In this document: positions 11,356 through 28,664 of the stretch, piece after piece | Numbering within the stretch: the first letter of the stretch is position 1 | How the letters are laid out: every line of letters starts with the position of its first letter | DNA from: Pilatotrama ljubarskyi | Lineage: Eukaryota; Basidiomycota; Agaricomycetes; Polyporales; Polyporaceae | NCBI GenBank assembly: GCA_022385805.1 | Contig: MU277672.1 | Coordinates: 106,012 to 170,011 of the forward strand | DNA length: 64,000 nucleotides | Direction of reading: 5' to 3' | Notes under the pieces: generated by a model | Told to the model about the DNA's origin: nothing | Seen by the model: the letters and a program-made list of their open reading frames with translations, nothing else | Database searches by the model: none | Translations under genes and position numbers: made by a program

Positions 11356-13131
11356 TCACGCGGTACGTGCCCTCCTCCAACCCATCCACTTGCTACCAGG
11401 CGGGGACGGAATCTCAATAGCTCCCTTGCAGTTGGGACACCATGCCTCATGCTCTAATAGCCAGATGTCGATGCACTCTTTCTATGAAAGTCCCTTGTCA
11501 GCGAAGTTTGACACCATCGAACAAGCTACATACGTGAAATGCATGGCCACAGCTCAAAAGCCGAAGAGGCCTGGGAGGAGTCCCACTGCCAGCATCCGCG
11601 CTTTGCCCTTGGGGCGCGTTCCCCGGCAGCGAAGACTCCACCCGCACGCGCACCTCGACGATCTCCGACGGTTGCACAGTGAGCCGGGGCCTCTGCGGTA
11701 AGCTCGGTGAGCTAGCCATCCCATGTGCGTCCCCGCCCTCGGGGACCACCGCCAACGAATCTGCACGCCTCGGAGGAGCCTCAAAGTCCAGACGGCAGAT
11801 CGAGCACGTTGCCTGGTTCTCTTCAAGGCGGACGTACGGGAGCTCCGCAGGCGCCCAGTTTGCCTCCCAGTCGTCCGTCCCATCAGTATGGGTGTTCCGG
11901 TTCCCGCCTTGTTCGAGGTCACCCTCGGCGACAAACGATGAGCGTGTGAGTGATCGGAGGACGACGAACCGGTGCGCCTTCCTGCGCTGGGTCCGAGCTA
12001 TGGGGGCGGATGGGAACGAGAGCGCTCGCTCAGGCAACGAGATGGGGCTGGCGGGGCTGTCGTCCGGCGGAGGCGGGATATAGTACACCGACGGAATGCG
12101 GTCGACCTCGGCTCGGGTTAGCTGACGCTTCGCGGACGAGCCATGGGCCACACGGGTACAGAGGAGCAGCTGGCACATGGCATAGGTAAAGGCTCAGTCG
12201 GAGGCATAACTTATAGAGCACTTACAGACATCGCTTTGCTTATAGTGAAGCGCAGGAAGAAGAGGCACAAAATGGTGAGCGTAAGCGCGGTGATGTGAGG
12301 GGCGAAAGTGAGACACGTCCGCCCGCGCTGAGCCAAGAAGATTACAGGAATGATGAAGCACAACATTGTCACGAAAGGCAAGATCTTGCGAGTACTGTAT
12401 CTCATGAGCCCACCCGTATCAGCGTGGCAAAGGCATATAACGTACAGAATGTGCATTCCAATGAGGTCGAGAGGGCAGAACGCATCGTCAGTCCTGATGG
12501 TCGCGGAAGGTCAGTAAGCCCCCTTCTTATACAGAGCAGACAATTCACCTCGGGTGACTCGTCCGATAGAACCAGAAGAAGATGTACGTTGCGAGGATGG
12601 TGCGGCCAAGCCATATCATATTCATGATTGCTAGGTCCTTGCAAACCACGAACTCAGACTGGCCGTCGAACTCTCCGCCGGCGATGATACGTGAGACTCC
12701 ATAGGAAGTCAATACTGCTGTCACGACGATCTGAGCATGAGACGGATCAGTTATGCCCACAGCATACACGACGGACGATCACTTCGCCAGTATCACGTCG
12801 CCTGACACGGCGTACGCACCTGCACTGAGCCGAGGACTAAAGACGTGTTGAGGCTAACGAGCAGTCGGCGCCGGGCTCGAGCCCTCTCCGACTGGCCCGC
12901 ATATCCAAGGAACACCTTGAGTTTATGCCATACGCCAACCGGAGGTGCTGATCTAGGCACGGCTGCACGCGTCAAATCCGCCCTACCGGTCCGGTTCCGG
13001 TTATCGCTGCGGGTACTATTGGTGGGAGCCGCGAGCTGGAGAGATTGTGCAACGGTATTCAACTCGAGGGGAATATGTGTCGGTGGGGTAGAGCTCGGTG
13101 AAGACGATGATAGTGTGCGTTCCATGTCCAT
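11356..13131 (-). CDS. Multi-span membrane RING-H2 protein, copy C
   Basis: Probable membrane E3 ubiquitin ligase, paralogous to copy A. Six exons (12820-13131, 12549-12730, 12446-12493, 12226-12394, 11534-12169, 11356-11481) sum to 491 codons, with introns at equivalent positions and phases to copy A. About four hydrophobic spans occupy residues 90-230, including MIWLGRTILATYIFFWF and TMLCFIIPVIFLA. The conserved AEVDRIPSVYYIPPPP block precedes the RING: CSIC, CGHAFH, then across an intron KECIDIWL and CPNC. As in copy A, about 81 residues separate CSIC from CGHAFH. The ATG at 13131 was chosen because the frame upstream of it is unlike the paralogues; an earlier in-frame ATG exists near 13350. 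Confidence 0.85.
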
Positions 13132-13575
13132 GTACGCGGGGGAATATGGGAGCGTCGTGGGCGGATATGAAGTCTTTATACCAGGTCGAGGACTACCTGG
13201 CCACTGCATTGAGAAGCCTGCAGCGTCTATCAGGAAGAGCTTCTCAACCACAACCAGTGCAGCCCCGGACACCAGGCCCGCCTCGCGAGGCAGGATCATG
13301 GGGAGCGAGAAGAGATGTTCCACGTACGAACCACGCCAAGTGCTTCCCACTTACCAAGATCATGCGAAATCGGAAACTGGGCCACCAGGTATTCAGGAGA
13401 TGACGAGGTGTCCCGCGCAATCAACGCGCGATACAACAGTCAAGGGCGCTACTCACACTTCACGACTTACGTCTTGATGGGCATACGCGTATTTTGCCTT
13501 GTACTCTTTGACATGTGCATTGACGCAGGAGCAAGTCAGTATGATTATAGCTGCGTAGAGGGTAGCAAGCGATGT
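13132..13575. other. Intergenic, nothing recognised
   Basis: Contains the probable promoter of RING copy C and the 3' untranslated region of PAM17. No supported gene. Confidence 0.4.
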
Positions 13576-14554
13576 CTAGTCTTCGGAGAGGAAACCGGCA
13601 GCTTTCTTGCGGAACTTGGCTTGATCCCTGAGCCACTGCGTTCATAAGACGGTGATCAGCTTGCGTCTCACAAGCGTGCTAGAGCATATTATACCTGTCT
13701 GTAGTCATGCAGAGAGCCAATCTTTTCGCCTAGAATGAAGAGGTCTCAACACTGTTGACTCGTGCACACTAGACGCGACTCACCATAGTAATCCGGAACA
13801 GGGTTGGTTGCACTTTGGGCAGTTGGATCAACCCTATTCTTGACAATGTGCTGATGGAACTCCCTGTCGCGCTGCTCGATGAGCTTCATCAACCGGCGGT
13901 GAGTGAGCCGCCAGATAGTCGAGCCAATTATAGGTCCAAGGAGGTAGCCCAAGCCTGTGCAACGAGAAGCATGAGGGTCGAGCGGAATACGTAGGAGGGC
14001 GGTGTATATGCATACCTGCACATCCTAGGGTAGCACCGCCATAGACCCACATCGGGTCGATGTTCTAGGGAAGATCGGCCACGACTCAGCAGAAGCGGTG
14101 TAGAATACCGAGGAGAACGTACGAAGATGGGCTTGGTGGGATCCATTTCCATGTTTGCAAAGTAAGAGAAGCCTGCGAAGAAGCCCGCAGCTGTGGCAGG
14201 GATGGTCACGGCCTGCAGCATCGCAACTGTCGTTAAAAACTACACAAGACGGCGAGCGCACGGGCTGCGGCTGGGAATGGCGTGTTAACGCACCGTCTCC
14301 CATCTCCGCTTGCGCTTGCGGATGGCCAAGTACTCCTGCCAGGGGAGCGTCTGCTTCTCAGCCTGGGATGGCTGAGTATTGCTCTTGCTGGCATGATTGG
14401 GAGCTTGCGGGGTCTCCTTCGCGGCCTTGCTAGACTTGAACCGACGAGGAGAGAACTGCGGGCGCGCCCTTGATGCAGAAAGCACTTCAGAGCGACAAGA
14501 GGTCACCAGGCTACGCGCAAAGGGGCGCAGTTGGACGTGAATGAGCGTGGACAT
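13576..14554 (-). CDS. PAM17: Mitochondrial import motor subunit Pam17
   Basis: Component of the presequence translocase-associated motor (PAM) that drives protein import into the mitochondrial matrix through TIM23. Six exons (14294-14554, 14123-14212, 14016-14064, 13784-13954, 13695-13729, 13576-13635) sum to 222 codons. The N terminus (MSTLIHVQLRPFARSLV) is basic and lacks acidic residues, as expected of a matrix presequence. The family signature follows: LPWQEYLAIRKRKRRWE, VTIPATAAGFFAGFSYF (first span), GLGYLLGPIIGSTIW (second span), RVDPTAQSATNPVPDYYGE and WLRDQAKFRKKA at the end. The length is close to that of known Pam17. The exon of 35 bases is short, but the frame holds across it. 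Confidence 0.95.
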
Positions 14555-14756
14555 GTGGCAGCTGGAAAGTCGAGGACTAGACGAGTCCACTTGCGCAAGT
14601 TCATGATATGACATCGACCAGCTGTACACCAGGCTCTTGTCCAGCTGCCAGCACAGATCCCAGATGCAGTGACCCGGCCTTGATTCGGCATTCCAGGAGA
14701 CTGGCGCCACAGGTCTAAACTTTCTGCAAGCGCCCGCCGCACGTACTGCCGCCGGG

Positions 14757-14792
14757 ACGGACTCGGACTCGGACTCGGACTCGGACTCGGAG
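14757..14792. repeat. Hexanucleotide repeat (CGGACT)n
   Basis: About six tandem copies of the six-base unit CGGACT (also readable as GGACTC) lie about 200 bases upstream of the PAM17 start codon. Translated on the minus strand the repeat would read Ser-Glu, but I place it outside the PAM17 coding sequence. Confidence 0.85.
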
Positions 14793-15157
14793 CGCTCCCA
14801 CCAGGTCGCCTTATCGACCTCCAAGCGACGGCGGCGGCCAATCAGCGCGTGCTACATACAACCCCGGAATGCGGGGAAGGACGGCAGAGGCATGTCCGAA
14901 ACATGAGCCTCTCGGTACGTTGGGCAAGGTTCGAGTCATCAGCATCAGCTAACGGCTTGCCGTCTTCGCAGGCTGTATCGGCTCGTTATATAGCACCTCG
15001 CGACAGATAGCAGTCCGCCACACCGCTGTCCTACGTCCCTCCTTCCACCACCCGCGCACCCTCGTGAGTACATGGTGCACGAACGAGCGAACGAGCGCAG
15101 TTACTTAAAGCACCGTGCCATCCATGCAGTCCCGACGGCAGCCCTGGCTTGCCCACC

Positions 15158-16413
15158 ATGAAGTTCTCCCGAGTCACCCTTCCGCCCGAGCTCTGCGATG
15201 AGACCATAGACTATCTCTGGGACGACATAGAGTCCCTTCGGGCGTGCAGTCTCACATGCAAGGCATGGCTCCCCAGCAGCCGCTACCATCTCTTCCGCAA
15301 CGTCCGCCTCCGGCACTCGGACGACGTCGTGCGCTTCCGGTCCCTCCTCACTTCCGCACCGAGCATCGCCCCGTGCGTCCGGAAGCTCTCCCTCAGCGCA
15401 GACTACGACGGCGCGACCCCCGAGGGCGCCGCGCAGGAGGACGACGCGTGGGTGAATGGCACCGCCGAGCTCCTGCCCCTCCTGTCGCACATTACCACCC
15501 TCGGCCTCGCACGCGTCCGCTGGCATGCTCTGAACGATGAGACGCGCGCAGCGTTCGCCGGCGTGTTCAAAAGCGTGAGGCAGCTGTTCCTGTTCGAAGT
15601 CTCCTTCGATACTGCCCGGGACGTGATCGCGTTCCTCTCCGGGTTCCCCGCGCTGCAGGAGCTCTACTTCCAGGCTGTGTCCTGGAAGGACGACTCCCCG
15701 TCCCCGTTCGAAGACCCTAACACCGCACACGAGTTTGCCGAAGCCGGGAGCATGCATCTCTCCTACCTCTTCCTCGACCCGAAGTCGTCCCCGACTCTGG
15801 TCACGGAATGGCTCCTGAAGCATCCCGAAGAGCAGCGGCTGCGGACGATCCAGCTGTGCTGGCGCGAGCTCGAGAACACACAGGCGGTCGGGGATCTCCT
15901 CCAAGCGAGCGGCTCCTCGCTCGAGTCGCTCCAGGTCGAGTTCCCCGCCGGAGTCTCGGAAGATGGTACGCCTCTCCTACATCCCCGCATCCGAGACATA
16001 CCCGAGCTGACGCGCCCGCCCTCCCTCGTCAAGCGGTGCTGCAGAACCAGCTCAGCCTCGCGCACAACACCGGCCTGCAAGCGCTGCACTTCGGCGGGCT
16101 CGACGTGCGCGCCTCGCGCGCGTTCCTCTCGCAGCGGCTCTTCCCCTGGGTGACCGCGATGCTTTCGCAGGTGCGCTCGCGCCACCTCCAGGAGGTCTCC
16201 TTCTCGCTCGACATCGCGTCCGTCTCGGACCTCGTCGCGCTCGACTGGGCGCGCATCGACCGTGACCTCAGCCGCGCCGAGTTCCACGGGCTCGTGGTCT
16301 TGTTCTACGTCTCGTGCGAGCGCGAGGGGTTGGAGAAGGAGATCCGCGAGGAGATCTCGGGCCGCTTGGGCGGGTTCCAGCAGCGGGGTACGCTGTGCAT
16401 CTCGTGCATCTGA
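15158..16413 (+). CDS. F-box protein (with paralogue at 28.7 kb)
   Basis: Likely SCF substrate receptor. An F-box-like start (LPPELCDETIDYLWDD, then ACSLTCKAWLPSSR) occupies residues 7-45. The rest resembles the leucine-rich, repeat-like C-terminal region common in mushroom F-box families. Two exons, 15158-15965 and 16034-16413, flank a 68-base phase-1 intron and restore the frame. The gene at 28665-29838 shares the F-box sequence, the intron position and the segment after it (LAHNTGLQ here, LQHNTNLR there), so the two are dispersed duplicates. The ATG at 15158 is in good context (CACCATG). The minus strand also has a long open frame here, which I take as a GC-rich shadow. Confidence 0.85.
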
Positions 16414-16961
16414 GCACGCACATTAGATGGATCTACGGGCAGTCCGCAAGGGGTTCGGGTCATATACCATGCGATAGATGGATTTTTCTCTGGGGGCTTC
16501 ACGGGTATCTTTATTCGTTTCTTTAGGTTACGTGTGTCATTTGGAGGGCTATATAGGTGCTGTCATCTCTAATCCTTGCTGTCGCTGTGCTTTCCGTGTA
16601 TATGCTTGCTAATGTACCTAGTCACTGGGTAATCGTCATGCATCTATGTAACTGTTGCTCGTGTGAGGCTGGAGACACCTCATCACCTTCGCAAGCATTC
16701 CCTCTACTTATCAAATTGCCAGCAGTCGGAACGCACTCGTGGGTGTGGAGCATGTATAGGAACCATATCCGTATTCGTCTTACTGTAAACGTCCGTGCAG
16801 TCGAAGACACAGCGCGATAGACAATTGTAGCAAGGGCAGAATTAGAAGATGCGGTTCTTTTATTGGCAATGCAAGGTCTAAGGTAAGAGGATCCAGCCCT
16901 GCACCACCGTATCACACACGCGCGCACACCGTCGTCGACCGTCCGCCGTCACTCAATCCGC
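16414..16961. other. Convergent intergenic region
   Basis: Lies between the stop codons of the plus-strand F-box gene and the minus-strand ATP2 gene. It should contain both 3' untranslated regions; no gene is supported. Confidence 0.5.
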
Positions 16962-18895
<1,934 letters not shown>

Positions 18896-19424
18896 CGTGG
18901 ACGACGTGGACAGTGAAGTTGGAGAGGTGAGCGGTGGTGAGAGCACCTCGCACGCCCGACACGTAGGGGAATAAAGTTCGCCGTTCAAACTCCGCCAGCC
19001 CCGTCGCCGGCCTCCCCCGACCTCCTCCGCCCGTCCCCCCGCCTTCCGACTCGCCCTCCTCGCTCTCTGCCGTCACGCACACCCGCATGCACGTTGCGCT
19101 CGACCCAGGCAATGCAATAGTACCATGCCTCGGCGAGCAGGAAGTGTGCACCCTGCACGGCCGTAAGAGTGAGGTCACTTGCCTGGCACCCATCGGCCGA
19201 TAATCTCGCGGCCCCGGGAACCCTGGGACCGGGACCCCGGAGACCGGTATCCGTCCCGACGTGGTATCGAGCGGACCGGTCTGCCAGAAATTTTGGACGG
19301 GAGGGTCTAAGGCAGGTCGCTGGTGTTCTCGAGTTTGAAAGATGTCCCAAAGTAACCCCGCACACGTTCGTGTATTGCTGGTCGCTGCGTCCACCGCAGA
19401 CCGTACAAGTGCCCGCCGCCAACG
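18896..19424. promoter_or_regulatory. Shared upstream region of ATP2 and ADE4
   Basis: The start codons of ATP2 (minus) and ADE4 (plus) face away from each other across this 529-base segment, so both promoters and 5' untranslated regions must lie here. On the plus strand the last bases are the ADE4 leader up to the first base of its split start codon. I cannot assign specific factor sites. Confidence 0.6.
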
Positions 19425-21390
19425 AGTGAGTGCGCAACTGCGGCCGACTGCGTGGATGTGCCTACGATATGTCTGACTTCGTGCAGTGTGTGGAATCCTA
19501 GGGCTCCTGCTGCACGACCCCTCAATCGATGCTGCTTCTGAGATCTGCGAAGGTCTCTCACTTCTCCAGCATCGCGGTCAAGATGCCTGCGGCATCGTCA
19601 CCTGCGGCCCGAAGGGTCGCTTCTACCAGTGCAAGGCGAACGGGATGGTCAGAGACGTGTTCGACGCCACTGCAATCTCGAGGTTGATCGGAGGCATGGG
19701 TGTGGGCCATGGTGAGTGCTCTTGGAAGTGTAACATGCACACATCGACGTTGCTGACCATCATGTAGTGCGCTATCCGACTGCTGGCAGCTCGAATCACG
19801 CCGAGGCGCAGCCCTTCTACGTCAACTCTCCGTACGGCATCGTTATGGCTCATGTAAGTATTCGTACGCCGGGTCCTTACCCATGCAAGTATTCACCGGG
19901 CATTAGAACGGCAACCTTATCAATACCGCGAACCTTTTGCATTACATGGACGCTGTCGCACATAGACACATCAACACCACCTCCGACTCGGAGCTCCTCC
20001 TGAACATATTCGCGGACAACCTCCAGAAGACGGGCAAGTTCCGTATCAACGAGGAGGATATCTTCACCGCCGTCGGTGGGCTCATGCAGCAGGTCAAGGG
20101 CGCGTACGCCTGTGTCGCCATGCTCGCCGGATTCGGTATCATCGCGTTCCGCGACCCTAACGGCATACGCCCTCTTGGCATGGGCTGGCGGAAGGCTCTC
20201 GGCGGCGGCCAAGGCAAGGACTGGCTCTTCGCGAGCGAGAGCGTCGTTGCGGATGCCAGTGGGTTCGTCGAGTGGGAGGACGTCAGGCCGGGCGAAGCCG
20301 TCATCATCACGCGCAACGGTGTGACTCGTCGGCAGGTCAGCACCCCCGCGACCTTCGCGCCCGACATCTTTGAGTACGTCTACTTCGCGCGTCCTGACTC
20401 GGTGCTGGACGGCGTCAGCGTGTACCGGAGTCGCATGGCGATGGGCGATGCCCTGGCGGACGAGGTGAAGCGCGTCTTGGACGAGCGCAAAATCACGGTC
20501 GACGTCGTGATTCCTGTACCTGACACGTCGCGGGTCGCCGCCCTCAACTTGGCCCAGAAGCTCCAGCTGCCATACCGCGAAGGGTTCATCAAGAACCGTT
20601 ATGTCGGGCGGACGTTCATCATGCCTGGTCAACAAATGAGGTATGTCACTTCCGGATCGATGCACTACCTCACTGACTCTTGCCAGGCGAAAGAACGTAC
20701 GGAGGAAACTGAACGCGATGGCGCTCGAGTTTTCTGGCAAGAACGTCCTCATTGTGGATGGTGAGATTTATCTTCTCAGCCGCGCTGGTCAGCATACCGA
20801 GTCTCGTTGCAGACTCTATCGTGCGCGGCACCACGTCAAAAGAGATCATCCAAATGGCCAAAGATGTCGGTGCGAAGAAGGTCATCGTCGCGAGTTGTGC
20901 CCCGCCCATCCGGTAAGTTGTAACCCTTCATTCCTTCTACATCCGTCCTCACGACGCTCTCAGACACGTCAACGTATACGGCATTGACATGCCCTCCCGC
21001 GCGGAGCTTGTTGCACACAACCGCTCCAACGACGAGATCGCCCATGCCATCGGCGCCGACCTGGTGATCTTCCAGACGCTCCCCGACCTCGTCGCCTCCG
21101 TGCGGCAGTTTAACCCTGCGCTCGAGACGTTCGACTGCTCCGTCTTCACCGGCGAGTACGTAACGGGGGGCGTCGATGAGGCTTACCTCCAGTCGCTCGA
21201 GAAGCTCCGCGCGGACAACGTCAAGGGTCGCATGGAGGTCGGTGGACTCGGCACCCTGGAAGGCAAGGGCGGCGGCGCGGTGAAGCACGACGGGGAGGTG
21301 CAGGAGAGCAAGATGACCCTAGGATGCAGTGGGCCCATGAACGGCGCGGACAGTACTGTAGGATTGCATAATACCTATTCGTTGTCGTGA
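19425..21390 (+). CDS. ADE4: Amidophosphoribosyltransferase
   Basis: Catalyses the first committed step of de novo purine synthesis, turning PRPP and glutamine into phosphoribosylamine. The mature protein must start with the catalytic Cys (CGILGLLL). No ATG exists directly before it in the genome: the A at 19425 is joined to TG at 19487 by removal of the intron 19426-19486. Exons 19425, 19487-19711, 19768-19853, 19907-20640, 20687-20760, 20813-20912 and 20964-21390 sum to 549 codons. The glutaminase domain comes first ([18 protein letters not shown]). It is followed by the phosphoribosyltransferase domain with the PRPP loop [28 protein letters not shown] lies near the end. The identification is secure; the split start codon is inferred. 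Confidence 0.96.
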
Positions 21391-21996
21391 TGTAATTCCA
21401 GCAGGATACGGTGTGGTAGATCAGAGGTTCAATTGGGTGTAGTACGCAAAATGTACTGTAGTAGACATGTTGATGTATCATTCGGAGCCCATAGAAATTC
21501 GTACGCTGTGAATGTGTCCCCGTCTCTATAAGATCCTTAACTAGCAGTAATGCACGTTTTGCTTGCGCTACACCAGCCACAGGCCGTGGTTCCAATGGCT
21601 TGCAGTTGCCAGTTGGACCCTCAGGCACTGGCTAGAGGCCGCCCGGTCGCGCCACAGCGTCAGCGCTTCAGCGCCTAAAAGTGCGCACCAAACTCTACTT
21701 TGGGTAAATAGGAACAGAAAGAGCGCCGGCCCGGGCGCCGCACCTTCGACTCTGACCAGCTCTGACCACGTCGTGCGACCACCGCGGGCCTCAGTGTATA
21801 TGCCTGGAACTCTACAAATATATTGAACGCAACTTATTGTTTTAGAAGGTGAGCTTAGTGCATCTTCTGACCCATGTATGCGGCTAATGGACGTGTAGAA
21901 AGTGCTAGGGCTGCTAGAGAGCCAGCCATAAGCGCCTAGAGTTGTGCCACTTGAGGCCGCAGATTACTCTAACCCGACCAGCATACAGCCTGTCCC
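21391..21996. other. Intergenic, nothing recognised
   Basis: Between the ADE4 stop and the SNF2-type gene start, both on the plus strand. It should hold the ADE4 3' untranslated region and the next promoter. No gene supported. Confidence 0.45.
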
Positions 21997-26326
<4,330 letters not shown>

Positions 26327-26848
26327 ATGTCCTGCGATACCTGTCCGGTTGCTGAACCTCTCCTCTCCGCTCTCGCACGTTGTAGATCCACTCGCTTTCG
26401 TTCGCTTTCGGTGTTGTACCATATTGTAGACCACATTGTAGACCACATTCCTCCCATGTAGACCTGTCTAATGATGTAATAGTCGACGCACCTGCAATAG
26501 ATCTTGCCTCCCGTAGTCACTAGCTCGCCAGGACACGTCCGCTTGCCATGGAGCCGCGGAGAGTATGCTATTATAAAGGAGCGTAGAGGCACGGAGCCAA
26601 ACAGATAAGATCGAGACAACAGAGGGAGAGAGCGCAATATACGGGGCGGAGCGTACGGGCTATCTGACATCCAGAAGAAGCAACGAGCGAGCGTTCAAAC
26701 GTGCAAGACGGTTACCGCCGACGACAACGGCAAACAGAATCCAAAGGGGTATCAAATCGCGCTCCCAAACTGACCACACCACGGCCCACCAGCAACGACC
26801 AGCAACATCGTGTCACGCACAGGCGACGCACAACCTGGTATCGACCGT
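26327..26848. other. Convergent intergenic region
   Basis: Lies between the stops of the SNF2-type gene and CDC10. A short direct repeat (TGTAGACCACAT, twice, at about 26425-26450) is present. No gene supported. Confidence 0.45.
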
Positions 26849-28148
26849 TCACTGCGCCGCGGCGGACGGGCGTGCGTTGGTCTGCTCCTTGAGAGCGAGC
26901 AGCTGTTTTGACCGGAATGCCTCGTAGTGGATCTGGGCAGTCGTCTCGATGAGATCCTGCAGGTGTGACCTATCCTGACTTCAGCAACACATCCCGATAT
27001 AGGCAAGGAAGAGACACATACCGAGTCAGGAAGTTCCTGAGGTGAACGAACTCGCAGTGCCGCTCGTCCTCGACGTTGACGACACCCCAGCGGTTCTTGC
27101 GGCCGCGGACGGGCTTACCGTCGATGATGACGGTCCGCTCGGAGCCGACGACGGCGAAGGGAATCATACTCTGCGGCGGTTGTTAGGACGAAAGAAGCCA
27201 TGGAAGCTCGGGACGTGACTTGCCCGGATAGTCTCGTTGAGCTGGATCTCCTCCTCGTCGTTCTCTTCCGTGTCGAAAGGATAGAGACGGATGTTGTTGT
27301 AGATGAGCTCGTCCCGAATCTATGGCGCAGAATGAGGTTCAACGCAGATTTATTCTACGGGCTGAGAGCACTCACCCTCTGCTTGAACGCCTCCCGCTCC
27401 TCGAGAGTCAGGCTGTCCGACTTGGCAATGACGGGGACAACATTGACGACCTCGCTGAGCTTCTTCATTACGATGATGTCGATGGGGCGGAGCGAGTGGC
27501 CCGTGGGGTTGATGAAGAACAGGCAGCAGTGGATGCGCGTGTCCTGGATGTGGCGGTCACGCTGTGCGGTGAGCTCCTTGCGGAGGTACGCGCTGTGCTG
27601 GTCCTTGATGTACTTCACGATGGGGTCCCAGCTGCACATACGCATGAAGACGCGTCAGACCAGCTGTTGCCACACACGGCGGGCCGCAGTGCGTTACACG
27701 TACCAGTTTTCGTTGTTGATCTGGTCCCCGTAGCCAGGCGTGTCGACAATGTTGAGGCGGAGCCTCACCCCGTTTTCAACGATGACTGTTCTCATTAGAC
27801 ATCTCCGCCCCATTGCGTTAAAGCAGTTGTACTCACCATGAGAGACAGGATGAATCTCAGTCGTCTGCCTCACAGGCTCATCCGGCTCCAGGCGGCCCTT
27901 GGAGTCAATCAAGTGCGACGCGAAGATAGTATTGATCAACGTCGACTTTCCCAGACCCGTCTGACCTGCAACCACGCGCAACGCTTCAGCGAACACGTCC
28001 TGCGCGCACGAATGCGTGCTAACTGCGTACCGACGACGATGATGTTGAACTGGAAGCCGCGCTTCAAGAGCTTGTGCTCGATCTGCTGCGTGATGGTGTC
28101 AAAGCCGACGTAGGCATTGGCACGGATCTCTTCGGAGGGTGCGGCGGC
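26849..28148 (-). CDS. CDC10: Septin, Cdc10 type
   Basis: GTP-binding cytoskeletal protein that forms septin filaments at the septum and cell cortex. Seven exons (28031-28148, 27837-27965, 27704-27785, 27376-27631, 27224-27319, 27022-27170, 26849-26969) sum to 317 codons. Features in order are the start [20 protein letters not shown], the P-loop GQTGLGKST, switch [10 protein letters not shown], the G4 motif AKSD and the septin unique element ending THLQDL-like at [15 protein letters not shown]. There is no long C-terminal coiled coil, which is typical of Cdc10. The intron between exons 5 and 6 (27171-27223) begins GCAAGT, a GC-AG intron; no GT donor there keeps the frame. The gene diverges from the F-box gene at 28.7 kb. 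Confidence 0.96.
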
Positions 28149-28664
28149 CATTGTGGAGGGACGGGAGGTGGGAGACTGGGGTCGAGGATGGGCGGAGGAC
28201 GAGGAGGACGACAACTCACGCTGGCTCGAGCGCCCGCCGTTGCCGGGAACGCCCAAATTTCAGGGAAGCCTATACTTCGGGCTCGCACTTACTGGGAAGT
28301 AAGTGCGCTTCTGATGGAGTTCAAACACCGATTACGCGGGTAAGTAGCGCGTTGTCCCTGCCTTATCTGCACGAGAAGCCGACCGCGCTTCTCACCGTGG
28401 CGGTCGCGTTCCCGTCCTATCACCAAGTGGGAGTGTGACCGAGCGGGCGACAGGTTGCGACAAGCACCCGACATCAATTCACCCCCGTGGTCAGATTCTG
28501 CAGCTATTATATTTCCCCAGCCATGCCGTGCGTTCCAGACAGACAACCACCGTCTCCCCCGCACTGCACTGGCACTTCCTCGAGGCTACCGGTCCCGGTG
28601 AGTGTGCCAGCTGGGAACGGCATCGAATGTGTCCTTACCGCCCTTTCACATGCGCAGACGAGTC
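28149..28664. promoter_or_regulatory. Divergent upstream region of CDC10 and an F-box gene
   Basis: The starts of CDC10 (minus) and the F-box gene (plus) flank these 516 bases, so both promoters must lie within. No individual element can be assigned. Confidence 0.5.

Noticed and set aside
15101..15904. 267-residue open frame on the minus strand opposite the F-box gene.
   Set aside because: It is antisense to a well-supported F-box gene, has no domain, and reflects GC-rich codon use on the other strand.
19877..20752. 291-residue open frame on the minus strand opposite ADE4.
   Set aside because: Antisense shadow of a strongly conserved enzyme; no domain of its own.
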